Part shown: positions 1 through 5,245 of the stretch, piece after piece
Layout: each line of letters opens with the position of its first letter
How positions within the stretch are numbered: the first letter of the stretch is position 1
Source of the DNA: Verrucomicrobiales bacterium
GTDB taxonomy: Bacteria > Verrucomicrobiota > Verrucomicrobiia > Limisphaerales > UBA1100
Direction of reading: 5' to 3'
DNA length: 5,245 nucleotides
Assembly: GCA_011523245.1 (NCBI GenBank)
Contig: WTHG01000299.1
Location: 1 to 5,245 of the forward strand
Made by a program: the position numbers and the translations under genes
The notes under the pieces: generated by a model
The model's input: only the letters and a program-made list of their open reading frames with translations
Databases searched by the model: none
Told to the model about the DNA's origin: nothing

Positions 1-145
1 GTACGAACAGGCCGGACATGCTGATAATGGTGAGCACGAGGAACATCGCGCTGGTCACAGGGTTGCGACTGAAGGGGTTAAACACCACCAGCAACCCGCA
101 GAGCAGGGTGAGCGCGCTGAAAATGTAGAAGAGAATCTCCTGCAT
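1..145 (-). CDS. nuoJ: NADH-quinone oxidoreductase subunit J (NuoJ), N-terminal part
   Basis: NuoJ is a membrane subunit of complex I that sits between the quinone-binding part and the antiporter-like subunits and takes part in proton pumping. Only the first 48 codons are in the window; the gene continues past the left edge. The protein begins MQEILFYIFSALTLL and has a first membrane helix at about residues 4-22, then a short loop with NPFSRNPVTSAMF, then the start of a second helix. The Arg-Asn-Pro-Val-x-Ser-Ala pattern between the first two helices is typical of NuoJ. The ATG at 145-143 shares its A with the nuoI stop (TAATG), which points to translational coupling, and an AAGGAGG lies upstream inside nuoI. 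Identity is supported by the motif and by its place right after nuoI. The rest of the protein, including helix 3 with its pi-bulge, cannot be judged here. Confidence 0.93.
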   Translation of the reverse strand, partial: MQEILFYIFSALTLLCGLLVVFNPFSRNPVTSAMFLVLTIISMSGLFV

Positions 146-813
146 TATTCTTGGCTAGCCTCCTTGTTGTCAGGCTCAGGTTGGTCCACGGGGAACATTT
201 CCTGCGCCTTGGCTTCCTCGGTTTTCTTTTCCCACTTCTTGATGCGGTCGTGATGGGTGCCGCCGCGTTCGAGGAGCTTGTCCTTATGGAAAATCATTTC
301 CTCACGACTGCTGCCGGTGAGAGCGTAATCACGGCGCATCTTGTCCTCGTCGTAACCCTCATAATAATCCTTGGCGAGATAGATAGCCTGCTCGGGGCAG
401 ACTTCCTCGCAGAACCCGCAGAAAATGCAGCGGAGCATATTGATCTCAAAATCCTTGGGCATCTTCTCCGCGCCTTCACGATGGGCATCCTCGCCATCCT
501 CGCCGGGGGGGGTGATGCGGATGGCCTTGGGTGGGCAGACAAATTCGCAGAGCTGGCAGCTCACGCATTTGGTGTTGTCATTCTGATCACTCACCAAATA
601 CGGCGCACCACGGAAACCTTCGGGTACGGTCCAGAGTTCCTCCGGATAATTGAGCGTGGTCTTGAACTTGTTGTCCTGGTTTTTCTCTTCGTACACCTTC
701 GATTTCTTGAACGAGAAAAAGTGGCTGAGCGTGACCTTGAAGCCATTGAGAAACGTGGGAATGTACAGGCGTTCCCACCAGCTCAGTTTCACGCGTTGGA
801 CTTCTTTGGCCAT
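145..813 (-). CDS. nuoI: NADH-quinone oxidoreductase subunit I (NuoI), 8Fe ferredoxin-type subunit
   Basis: NuoI carries clusters N6a and N6b, which relay electrons from NuoG to the terminal cluster N2 in NuoB. It lies at the foot of the peripheral arm, on the cytoplasmic face of the membrane. The 222-residue protein shows two CxxCxxCxxxCP motifs: Cys83, 86, 89 and 93, then Cys129, 132, 135 and 139. An N-terminal aromatic and amphipathic stretch (about residues 11-35) would lie along the membrane at NuoH. The loop between the clusters (94-128) is acidic and about seven residues longer than in E. coli NuoI by my count. The lysine- and glutamate-rich tail (about 175-222) is probably flexible. 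The ATG at 813 follows the nuoH stop by 2 bp with no Shine-Dalgarno sequence, so coupling to nuoH is likely. The length is somewhat above the usual 160-190 residues. All eight cluster ligands are present. Confidence 0.97.
   Translation of the reverse strand: MAKEVQRVKLSWWERLYIPTFLNGFKVTLSHFFSFKKSKVYEEKNQDNKFKTTLNYPEELWTVPEGFRGAPYLVSDQNDNTKCVSCQLCEFVCPPKAIRITPPGEDGEDAHREGAEKMPKDFEINMLRCIFCGFCEEVCPEQAIYLAKDYYEGYDEDKMRRDYALTGSSREEMIFHKDKLLERGGTHHDRIKKWEKKTEEAKAQEMFPVDQPEPDNKEASQE
159..165 (-). promoter_or_regulatory. Ribosome binding site of nuoJ (AAGGAGG)
   Basis: On the minus strand AAGGAGG occurs 13 bases before the nuoJ ATG, inside the last codons of nuoI. It is the best Shine-Dalgarno match in the window. 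The spacing is longer than the usual 5-9 bases, so its strength is uncertain, and ribosomes may also re-initiate at the TAATG overlap. Its presence supports the ATG at 145 as the nuoJ start. Confidence 0.5.
505..512. repeat. Homopolymer run of eight G (C on the coding strand)
   Basis: Eight consecutive G on the plus strand fall in nuoI and encode Thr-Pro-Pro-Gly around residues 101-104, in the loop between the two cluster motifs. The frame is intact as given: both flanking cluster motifs are read in one frame. Such a run is prone to slippage in replication and to sequencing error. Confidence 0.9.
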
Positions 814-815
814 AA

Positions 816-1865
816 TTATTTAAGAGTGAAATACAGGTAAAGCGCCGTCACCACAATGTTCGCCAAGGCGAGCGGCACAAATCGTTTCCAGCCCAGATCC
901 ATCAGCTGATCGTAACGGAAGCGCGGCAGCATCCAGCGCACCCAGATAAACAACCCCATGAACAGCAGCAGTTTGCCGATGAAAATGCCCACCTGCAGCA
1001 GGCTCATGCCGAGGCTGGTGGCCGTTTCGTTGAGGCCGGCGAAAGGTAGCGTCCAACCGCCGAGGAAGAGCACCACCATCATCGCGCTCACGGCAATCAT
1101 GGCTGCGTATTCGCCGAGGAAGAACAGAGCAAACTTCATCGAGCTGTATTCGGTGTGATAGCCGCCAACCAGTTCCGATTCGCTCTCGGGCATGTCAAAC
1201 GGCAGTCGATTAGTTTCCGCAAAGGCCGCGATCAGGAAGATCACGAATGCCAGCGGTTGCTTGAAAATAATCCAGGCGCCGCTCGCCTGATACTCAACCA
1301 CCTTGGTGAGGTTTAGCTCGCCCACCAGCATGAACACCGGCACCACGCTCATGCCCATGGCGATCTCGTATGAAATCATCTGTGCGCTGCTGCGGATGCC
1401 GCCGAGGAAAGGATATTTGGAGTTGCTCGCGTAGCCCGCCAACACGATACCGTACACACTGAGGCTCACGATGCCGAAGGTGTAAAGAATGCCAACGTTC
1501 AGGTCGGAGATGACGGCGTTTTGATTGCCGATCTTCGTGCCGAACGGAATCACCGCCAGCGTCAGCAGCGCCGGCACCATGCTCACCGCGGGCGCCAGCC
1601 AGAAATACACCTTACGCACGTAGGCCGGTGTGAAGTCTTCCTTGAGCACAAACTTCAATCCATCCGCCGCCGGTTGCAGCAGGCCCCACGGGCCGACGCG
1701 GTTGGGGCCCACGCGGTCTTGGATCCACGCCGAAATGCGCCGTTCAGCGACCACCGAGTAGGCCACCATCGGCAACACCACCGCGAACACCGCAATCACA
1801 ATCTTCAGCAAACTGAAGAGCGCAAACTGCTGTCCCGCAGGCAGGCTGTTAATCCATTCGGTCAC
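816..1865 (-). CDS. nuoH: NADH-quinone oxidoreductase subunit H (NuoH)
   Basis: NuoH is the membrane subunit that, with NuoB and NuoD, forms the quinone chamber and passes the redox-driven change to the proton-pumping arm. The 349-residue protein has about eight membrane segments (roughly residues 12-38, 87-108, 123-145, 164-184, 202-217, 245-270, 286-309 and 328-347), the usual size for the family. Family signatures are intact: Glu41-Arg-Arg, DRVGPNRVGP at 50-59, the ADGLKFVLKED region at 67-77, Tyr166-Glu167, and the acidic quinone-site loop with Glu217, Asp224, Glu227, Glu229, Glu231 and Glu239. A conserved WMLPRFRYDQLMDLGWK block is at 311-327. The start codon is GTG at 1865-1863; the next in-frame Met is residue 33, which would remove most of the first helix. 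The start lies 5 bp after the nuoG stop with no Shine-Dalgarno sequence, which suggests coupling. Confidence 0.97.
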   Translation of the reverse strand: MTEWINSLPAGQQFALFSLLKIVIAVFAVVLPMVAYSVVAERRISAWIQDRVGPNRVGPWGLLQPAADGLKFVLKEDFTPAYVRKVYFWLAPAVSMVPALLTLAVIPFGTKIGNQNAVISDLNVGILYTFGIVSLSVYGIVLAGYASNSKYPFLGGIRSSAQMISYEIAMGMSVVPVFMLVGELNLTKVVEYQASGAWIIFKQPLAFVIFLIAAFAETNRLPFDMPESESELVGGYHTEYSSMKFALFFLGEYAAMIAVSAMMVVLFLGGWTLPFAGLNETATSLGMSLLQVGIFIGKLLLFMGLFIWVRWMLPRFRYDQLMDLGWKRFVPLALANIVVTALYLYFTLK

Positions 1866-1870
1866 AATGT

Positions 1871-3571
1871 TTACAATTCAACGGTCACGCCGGTATCGCC
1901 GAGCGCGGCCCAAGTCAATTCCTTCGCTTTAAAAGCTTCCACCTCGCCGGCCATTTGGTTGAACAGCCCCTCGATGGTGCTGAAGCCGTTTTGGCCGGTG
2001 GTGTTTTCCACGAGCTCATGCAGAAACTCCCATTCCGCACGGGCATCGCCGGGCGCCTCGAGCGCCTTCATGAATTTCTGCACGCGCCCCTTCACGTTGG
2101 TAAAGGTGCCACGCTTCTCGGCATGCGCGCAGCCGGGTAATAAATAATGCGCCTTGGCCGTGGTGGCGTTGGGAAGGATGTCGCTCACCACGAGCAACTC
2201 CAGTTGGTCGAGCAACGCCTCGCTGATGCCGTGTTGCGTGACGTCTTCGCCGAAGACAATCAACGATTTGATCATGCCACTCTCGATATCCGCGGCGATG
2301 GCGGCGATACCGTTTCCAGTTGCTTCGCCGGCGATGCCAATTAGGCGTGCGCCAGTGGTGTTCGGGTTTTTATCCGCGTTCACCAGCAAATGATCTGCTT
2401 CTCCAGTACGGGCGATGGTAGTGGTGGGCGCCTCAAGTTTGGCGGCGAGTTTCTTGAGAAGGTATAGCTCCTCGTTGGTCTGGCGGGCGCTGGCGATGAT
2501 GGCCACTGAACCGGGCGCGGCTTCCTCGAGTTTGCCGCTGATCTCGGTGATGGCGGTGGCCCAGCCGTTGGCGCCTTGCACTTCGGCGAGGCGATCCTCC
2601 CGGCCGATCCATTTGTAATCGAGCCGGCCTTCATCGCACATCCACGGTCCGTTCACCGCGTCGTTCTCTCGCGGCTCATAGCGGTACATGGCGTTTTCGC
2701 GCGAGCCGATGACCGTGTTGCAGCCGGTGCCGCAGCCGGTACAGAGACTGTTGGTTTCCTTAAGGAACCACACGCGCATCTGGAACCGAAAATCCTTGGA
2801 GGTTAACGCGCCCACCGGACAGATGTCCGCGGTGTTGAGCGTGTAGTTGTTATCAAACGGTGTGTCGAGGAAGGTGGCGATGGTGTTGTAACTGCCGCGA
2901 TTCACGATGCCGAGCGCGTCATCCTCAGCAATGTCTTTGCTGAACCGGATGCAGCGGGTGCAGAGCACGCAACGCTCCGCATCGAGCATGATGCGCGGGC
3001 CGAGATCCACGGCCTTGGGCTTGTGGACCTTGTATTCGGCAAACTGGCTTTCGGCCTGGCCGTGTTCCACGCTGTATTCCTGCAGTTTGCATTCGCCGGC
3101 CTGATCGCAAATGGTGCAGTCAAGCGGGTGATTGATGAGCAGGCTCTCCAGCACCGCCTCGCGCATCTCCTTAGTTTCCGGGCTGCTGGCGTAAATTTCC
3201 ATGCCTGGAATTAGGTTGGTGGCACAGCCGATCACACCCTTGGGGGTGGAACGCTCGTAAGGGAGCACCATCGGGTCGATCTTCAGGGTGCCATCCTCAT
3301 TCATCGGCGGTTTGCCGTCGGGGCCGGGGCGTCCGGGCATGCCCACGTGCACGAGACACATACGGCAGTTGCCGGCTACAGGTAGCTTGGGGTGATAACA
3401 ATAATGCGGAATCTCAATCCCGGCATGCTTGCACGCCTGCAACACCGTGGTGGGCACGAGGTTGCCCTGCCAATCGGGGGTGAGCTTGGGCACTTCGATC
3501 GACTTGCCATCGACCTTTACGGTGATGGTCTCAATCGCGGGGGGCTCTTCCGTTTTGGTTTCCTCAGCCAT
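1871..3571 (-). CDS. nuoG: NADH-quinone oxidoreductase subunit G (NuoG), short form with N7 motif
   Basis: NuoG is the large iron-sulfur subunit of the peripheral arm and relays electrons from NuoF to NuoI. Ligands for four clusters are visible. N1b (2Fe-2S) has Cys58, 69, 72 and 116. N5 (4Fe-4S) has His148 with Cys152, 155 and 161. N4 (4Fe-4S) has Cys201, 204, 207 and 251. The N7 motif CxxCxxxCx27C has Cys277, 280, 284 and 312. The region after about 335 is a reduced molybdopterin-oxidoreductase-like domain ending in the family pattern LLPGCAHAEKRGTFTNVKGR (478-497). At 566 residues the protein is much shorter than E. coli NuoG (about 908) or Thermus Nqo3 (about 783). The loss lies in the C-terminal domain, where no molybdenum cofactor is bound in complex I. 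The ATG at 3571 lies 2 bp after the nuoF stop. A GAGGAG 17 bases upstream is too far away to be a convincing ribosome site. Confidence 0.96.
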   Translation of the reverse strand: MAEETKTEEPPAIETITVKVDGKSIEVPKLTPDWQGNLVPTTVLQACKHAGIEIPHYCYHPKLPVAGNCRMCLVHVGMPGRPGPDGKPPMNEDGTLKIDPMVLPYERSTPKGVIGCATNLIPGMEIYASSPETKEMREAVLESLLINHPLDCTICDQAGECKLQEYSVEHGQAESQFAEYKVHKPKAVDLGPRIMLDAERCVLCTRCIRFSKDIAEDDALGIVNRGSYNTIATFLDTPFDNNYTLNTADICPVGALTSKDFRFQMRVWFLKETNSLCTGCGTGCNTVIGSRENAMYRYEPRENDAVNGPWMCDEGRLDYKWIGREDRLAEVQGANGWATAITEISGKLEEAAPGSVAIIASARQTNEELYLLKKLAAKLEAPTTTIARTGEADHLLVNADKNPNTTGARLIGIAGEATGNGIAAIAADIESGMIKSLIVFGEDVTQHGISEALLDQLELLVVSDILPNATTAKAHYLLPGCAHAEKRGTFTNVKGRVQKFMKALEAPGDARAEWEFLHELVENTTGQNGFSTIEGLFNQMAGEVEAFKAKELTWAALGDTGVTVEL

Positions 3572-3573
3572 GG

Positions 3574-4908
3574 TCAGGCAGATGTTTTCTCCTCAAACTT
3601 GTCTTTGAATTTATCCACGAAACTCAGCACGGGCCAGGCACAGGCTTCACCAAAGGCACAGATGGTGCGGCCTTGGATGTTGTGTGCAATGTGCTTAAGG
3701 TAATCAGCATCCTCCGGGCGTCCCTCGCCATGCGTCATGCGATGCAGGGCTTTGTTCATCCAGAGGGAGCCTTCGCGGCACGGGGTGCATTGGCCGCAGC
3801 TTTCGTGGGCGTAAAATTCGGCGAGGTTGGCCAGGCATTCGACGATGTCGCGGCTCTCATCAATAACAATGATCGCGCCGGAGCCCGACATGGTTCCAAT
3901 CTTCATCAGCGTATCGAAATCGTACGGCACATCGAGCAGATCGATTTCCTCTTCGCCCACCTTGAATTTCTCACCAGCGCGCAGCACCTTGGATGAGGAG
4001 CCGCCGGGAATGATCGCCTGCAGCTGGTTGCCATCGCGCAGACCACCGCCGAAATTCGGATCGTTGATCAGCTCGCCCAAGGTGACCTTGCCGGTTTCGA
4101 TTTCAAAATAACCGGGCTGTTTCACGTCACCGCTCAAGCTTACGAGGCGGGTGCCTGTGTTGTTCGGCGTGCCAAGCTTGGCGAACGCTTCGGCGCCCAT
4201 CTCCACAATGTGTTTCACATTGCAGAGGGTCTCCACGTTATTGACGATTGTGGGGCACATGTACAGGCCGAGGGCAGCGGGGAAGTAGGGCGGCTTGATG
4301 CGCGGGTAAGCGCGTTTGCCTTCGAGACTCTCGATGAGGCCGGTTGCTTCGCCGCAAATGTAAGCGCCCGCGCCGCGGTGCACGTGAATCTCCAGATCAA
4401 AACCGCTGCCGAGAATGTCTTTGCCGAGATAACCCTTGGCGCGCGCTTCGGCGAGGGCGGCGTTAAGAATTTTGGCGCCTTCGGTAAACTCACCACGAAT
4501 GTAAATGTAGGCGAGATTCACGTGATTGGCCCAGCAGGAGATAATCATCCCCTCGAGCAACTGATGTGGATCCTTATAGATGATCTGCTTGTCCTTGAAT
4601 GTGCCCGGCTCGGATTCGTCTGCGTTGCAAATGAGATAGACCGGCTTGGGATTCGGATGACGGACGAAGCTCCATTTGAGTCCGCAGGAAAAGCCCGCAC
4701 CGCCGCGTCCGCGTAGACCGCTTTCTAGTACACTTTTGCGTAGTTTCGCCTGGGCGGTGATCTCGTTGCCATCGGCATCCGTCGAGGCCTTCGTGCCCAG
4801 TGCCTGACGCAATGCCTGATAACCGCCGTGGCGCTCGTAGCACTCGAGATCTCTCGAGTAATCCGGCTCATCGGCGTGTTTCAGCAGTAGTTTGTATTCC
4901 TGCGGCAT
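3574..4908 (-). CDS. nuoF: NADH-quinone oxidoreductase subunit F (NuoF), FMN and NADH-binding
   Basis: NuoF is the entry point of complex I: it binds NADH, transfers a hydride to FMN, and passes electrons to cluster N3. The 444-residue length is normal (E. coli 445). The glycine-rich FMN and nucleotide site is at 67-79 (RGRGGAGF then SCGLKW). It keeps Phe73 and Phe81, which match the adenine-stacking pair in the Thermus enzyme. The CNADESEPGTFKD block is at 94-106. N3 ligands are Cys371, 374 and 377 (SCGQCTPCREG) and Cys417. Two departures stand out. The usual GEET of the NADH site is GEAT here (Ala188, codon GCA), and the usual KPPFP is KPPYFP (extra Tyr208). Residue 75 is Cys where E. coli and Thermus have Thr. 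The ATG at 4908 is chosen because no other start lies upstream in frame. The only Shine-Dalgarno-like site is a distant AGGA. Upstream lies an antisense tRNA gene rather than the close nuoE junction usual in this operon. Confidence 0.97.
   Translation of the reverse strand: MPQEYKLLLKHADEPDYSRDLECYERHGGYQALRQALGTKASTDADGNEITAQAKLRKSVLESGLRGRGGAGFSCGLKWSFVRHPNPKPVYLICNADESEPGTFKDKQIIYKDPHQLLEGMIISCWANHVNLAYIYIRGEFTEGAKILNAALAEARAKGYLGKDILGSGFDLEIHVHRGAGAYICGEATGLIESLEGKRAYPRIKPPYFPAALGLYMCPTIVNNVETLCNVKHIVEMGAEAFAKLGTPNNTGTRLVSLSGDVKQPGYFEIETGKVTLGELINDPNFGGGLRDGNQLQAIIPGGSSSKVLRAGEKFKVGEEEIDLLDVPYDFDTLMKIGTMSGSGAIIVIDESRDIVECLANLAEFYAHESCGQCTPCREGSLWMNKALHRMTHGEGRPEDADYLKHIAHNIQGRTICAFGEACAWPVLSFVDKFKDKFEEKTSA
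4842..4859. repeat. 18-bp inverted repeat in the 5' coding region of nuoF
   Basis: ACTCGAGA at 4842-4849 and TCTCGAGT at 4852-4859 are perfect 8-bp inverted arms around a 2-bp TC centre. The repeat encodes NuoF residues about 17-22, some 50-67 bases after the ATG. The mRNA could form a small hairpin there. No known operator or regulatory element is recognised, and chance is a reasonable explanation. Confidence 0.6.
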
Positions 4909-4912
4909 CTGC

Positions 4913-4940
4913 TTGACTGTTCCTAAAAAATGGCTAGTTT
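4913..4940 (+). promoter_or_regulatory. Candidate sigma-70-type promoter of the tRNA-Gln gene
   Basis: TTGACT (4913-4918) matches the -35 consensus at five of six bases. Sixteen bases later TAGTTT (4935-4940) is a weak -10 match, three of six. The next bases, CGCCCGC, are GC-rich, as in the discriminators of stringently controlled stable-RNA promoters. Transcription would begin near 4947 and give a leader of about 10 bases before the tRNA. The promoter would lie just upstream of nuoF, on the opposite strand. The -10 is poor, so this is tentative. Confidence 0.35.
4921..4924 (-). promoter_or_regulatory. Weak candidate ribosome binding site of nuoF (AGGA)
   Basis: On the minus strand a TTTTTTAGGAA sequence precedes nuoF. 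The AGGA core is 12 bases from the ATG, farther than usual, and no better Shine-Dalgarno match is closer. Because nuoE ends 124 bp upstream, nuoF cannot rely on close coupling to nuoE as the later genes can, so this A/T-rich site may matter more here. It overlaps the proposed promoter of the divergent tRNA gene. Confidence 0.3.
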
Positions 4941-4956
4941 CGCCCGCTCACCGGCT

Positions 4957-5030
4957 TGCCCGATGGTGTAACGGTAGCACGACAGATTCTGGTTCTGTTT
5001 GTTGGGGTTCGAATCCCTATCGGGCAACCA
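4957..5030 (+). tRNA. tRNA-Gln (anticodon CUG), CCA encoded
   Basis: The 74 bases fold into a complete cloverleaf. The acceptor stem is TGCCCGA/TCGGGCA with seven Watson-Crick pairs. The D-stem is GTGT/GCAC with one T-G pair, and the D-loop contains GG. The anticodon stem is ACAGA/TCTGT around loop TTCTGGT, which places anticodon CTG to read CAG (glutamine). The variable region is 4 nt. The T-arm is TGGGG/CCCTA around TTCGAAT. Discriminator A73 is followed by an encoded CCA (5028-5030). The first pair is U1-A72, a known feature of bacterial tRNA-Gln; U1-A72 is also recognised by the GatCAB amidotransferase, so charging by the indirect Glu-to-Gln route is possible. The gene runs opposite to the nuo operon, between nuoE and nuoF, and ends 2 bp from the nuoE stop codon. 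No terminator is visible after it. Confidence 0.97.
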
Positions 5031-5032
5031 CT

Positions 5033-5245
5033 TCATTCCTGGCACCCTCCCAAAATCTGATCGGCTTGGGCCTTGTCCACGGCCTCATAAAAATCGTCAT
5101 TGCACATCATCACCGGGCCGGTGCCACAACTGGCCAAGCATTCGGCAAATTCGATGCTGAACTTACCGTCCTCGGTGGTCTGTAGTCCGTGCTTTTTCGG
5201 ATCGAGCTTTAACTTGGTGCAAAGGTTTTTGTGCAGGTCCATGCC
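5033..5245 (-). CDS. nuoE: NADH-quinone oxidoreductase subunit E (NuoE), C-terminal part
   Basis: NuoE is the thioredoxin-fold 2Fe-2S subunit that holds cluster N1a and pairs with NuoF at the tip of the peripheral arm. Only the last 70 codons and the TGA stop (5035-5033) are in the window. The gene runs in from beyond the right edge, so the ATG at 5242 is an internal Met, not the start. The visible part has the family pattern TTEDGKFSIEFAECLASCG followed by GPVMMCNDDFYE. The CLASC cysteines (codons 5140-5138 and 5128-5126) are the second pair of N1a ligands. The first pair (CxxxxC) should lie about 40 residues upstream, outside the window. The gene stops 2 bp from the 3' end of the antisense tRNA-Gln gene and 124 bp before nuoF. 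Its identity is firm from the motifs and from its place before nuoF. Confidence 0.95.
   Translation of the reverse strand, partial: GMDLHKNLCTKLKLDPKKHGLQTTEDGKFSIEFAECLASCGTGPVMMCNDDFYEAVDKAQADQILGGCQE

Noticed and set aside
151..840. A 229-codon open frame on the plus strand opposite nuoI
   Set aside because: It lies almost wholly antisense to nuoI, which has unmistakable ferredoxin motifs. The predicted product is a leucine- and alanine-rich shadow with no recognisable domain.
1680..1725. GC-rich repeated sequence with GGGCCCACGCGG-like units in nuoH
   Set aside because: It encodes the conserved DRVGPNRVGP motif; the DNA similarity follows from the repeated Arg-Val-Gly-Pro residues.
4210..4716. 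A 168-codon plus-strand open frame opposite nuoF
   Set aside because: It is fully antisense to conserved nuoF coding sequence, with no recognisable domain and no clear ribosome site.
4925..4956. Possible terminator on the minus strand before nuoF (TTTTTT run at 4930-4925)
   Set aside because: The bases before the T run form at best a 3-bp GGC/GCC stem, too weak for an intrinsic terminator.
4957..5030. The tRNA as an attachment site of an integrated element
   Set aside because: The tRNA is intact. No duplicate of its 3' end and no integrase or mobile gene is seen in the window; both sides are core nuo genes.
4892..5185. A 97-codon plus-strand open frame running through the tRNA
   Set aside because: It reads straight through the tRNA-Gln gene, giving the typical translated-tRNA artefact (CNGSTTDSG then GSNPYRATT), and continues antisense to nuoE.
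5033..5242. Treating the ATG at 5242 as the true nuoE start
   Set aside because: The open frame continues through the window edge, and the visible part lacks the N-terminal helical region and the first cysteine pair of the 2Fe-2S site, which every functional NuoE needs.

Overview
The window is one block of core respiratory genes: part of a nuo operon, which encodes proton-pumping NADH:quinone oxidoreductase (complex I). It is transcribed on the minus strand in the standard order nuoE (partial) - nuoF - nuoG - nuoH - nuoI - nuoJ (partial). The base composition is moderately GC-rich and most starts lack a well-placed Shine-Dalgarno sequence. The protein sequences, including a short NuoG and a NuoF with GEATG and PPYFP motifs, suggest a bacterium of the Planctomycetes-Verrucomicrobia-Chlamydiae group, most likely Verrucomicrobiota. 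That placement rests on general resemblance only, not on a search.

Layout from right to left, in the direction of transcription. The 3' part of nuoE (5245-5033) carries the second cysteine pair of its 2Fe-2S cluster. A 124-bp gap (4909-5032) follows and holds a complete tRNA-Gln(CUG) gene on the opposite strand, with its CCA end 2 bp from the nuoE stop. Then come nuoF (4908-3574), nuoG (3571-1871), nuoH (1865-816, GTG start), nuoI (813-145) and the start of nuoJ (145-1). From nuoF to nuoJ the genes are separated by 2, 5, 2 and -1 bp, so they almost certainly form one translationally coupled transcript.

Functionally, NuoE, NuoF and NuoG form the electron-input module: FMN plus clusters N1a, N3, N1b, N4, N5 and N7. 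NuoI carries N6a and N6b, which pass electrons toward the quinone. NuoH forms part of the quinone chamber in the membrane, and NuoJ belongs to the proton-pumping membrane arm. All expected cofactor ligands visible in the window are intact, so nothing here looks like a decayed complex.

I found no undescribed system, mobile element, CRISPR array or defence gene. The points worth a second look are: (1) the NuoF residue aligned with E. coli Glu183, a determinant of NADH over NADPH choice, is alanine, with a one-residue insertion close by in the same pocket; (2) the tRNA-Gln gene lies antisense inside the operon, so the nuo mRNA should contain a full tRNA complement; (3) NuoG is short (566 aa) yet keeps the N7 cluster motif; and (4) a few minor sequence structures.
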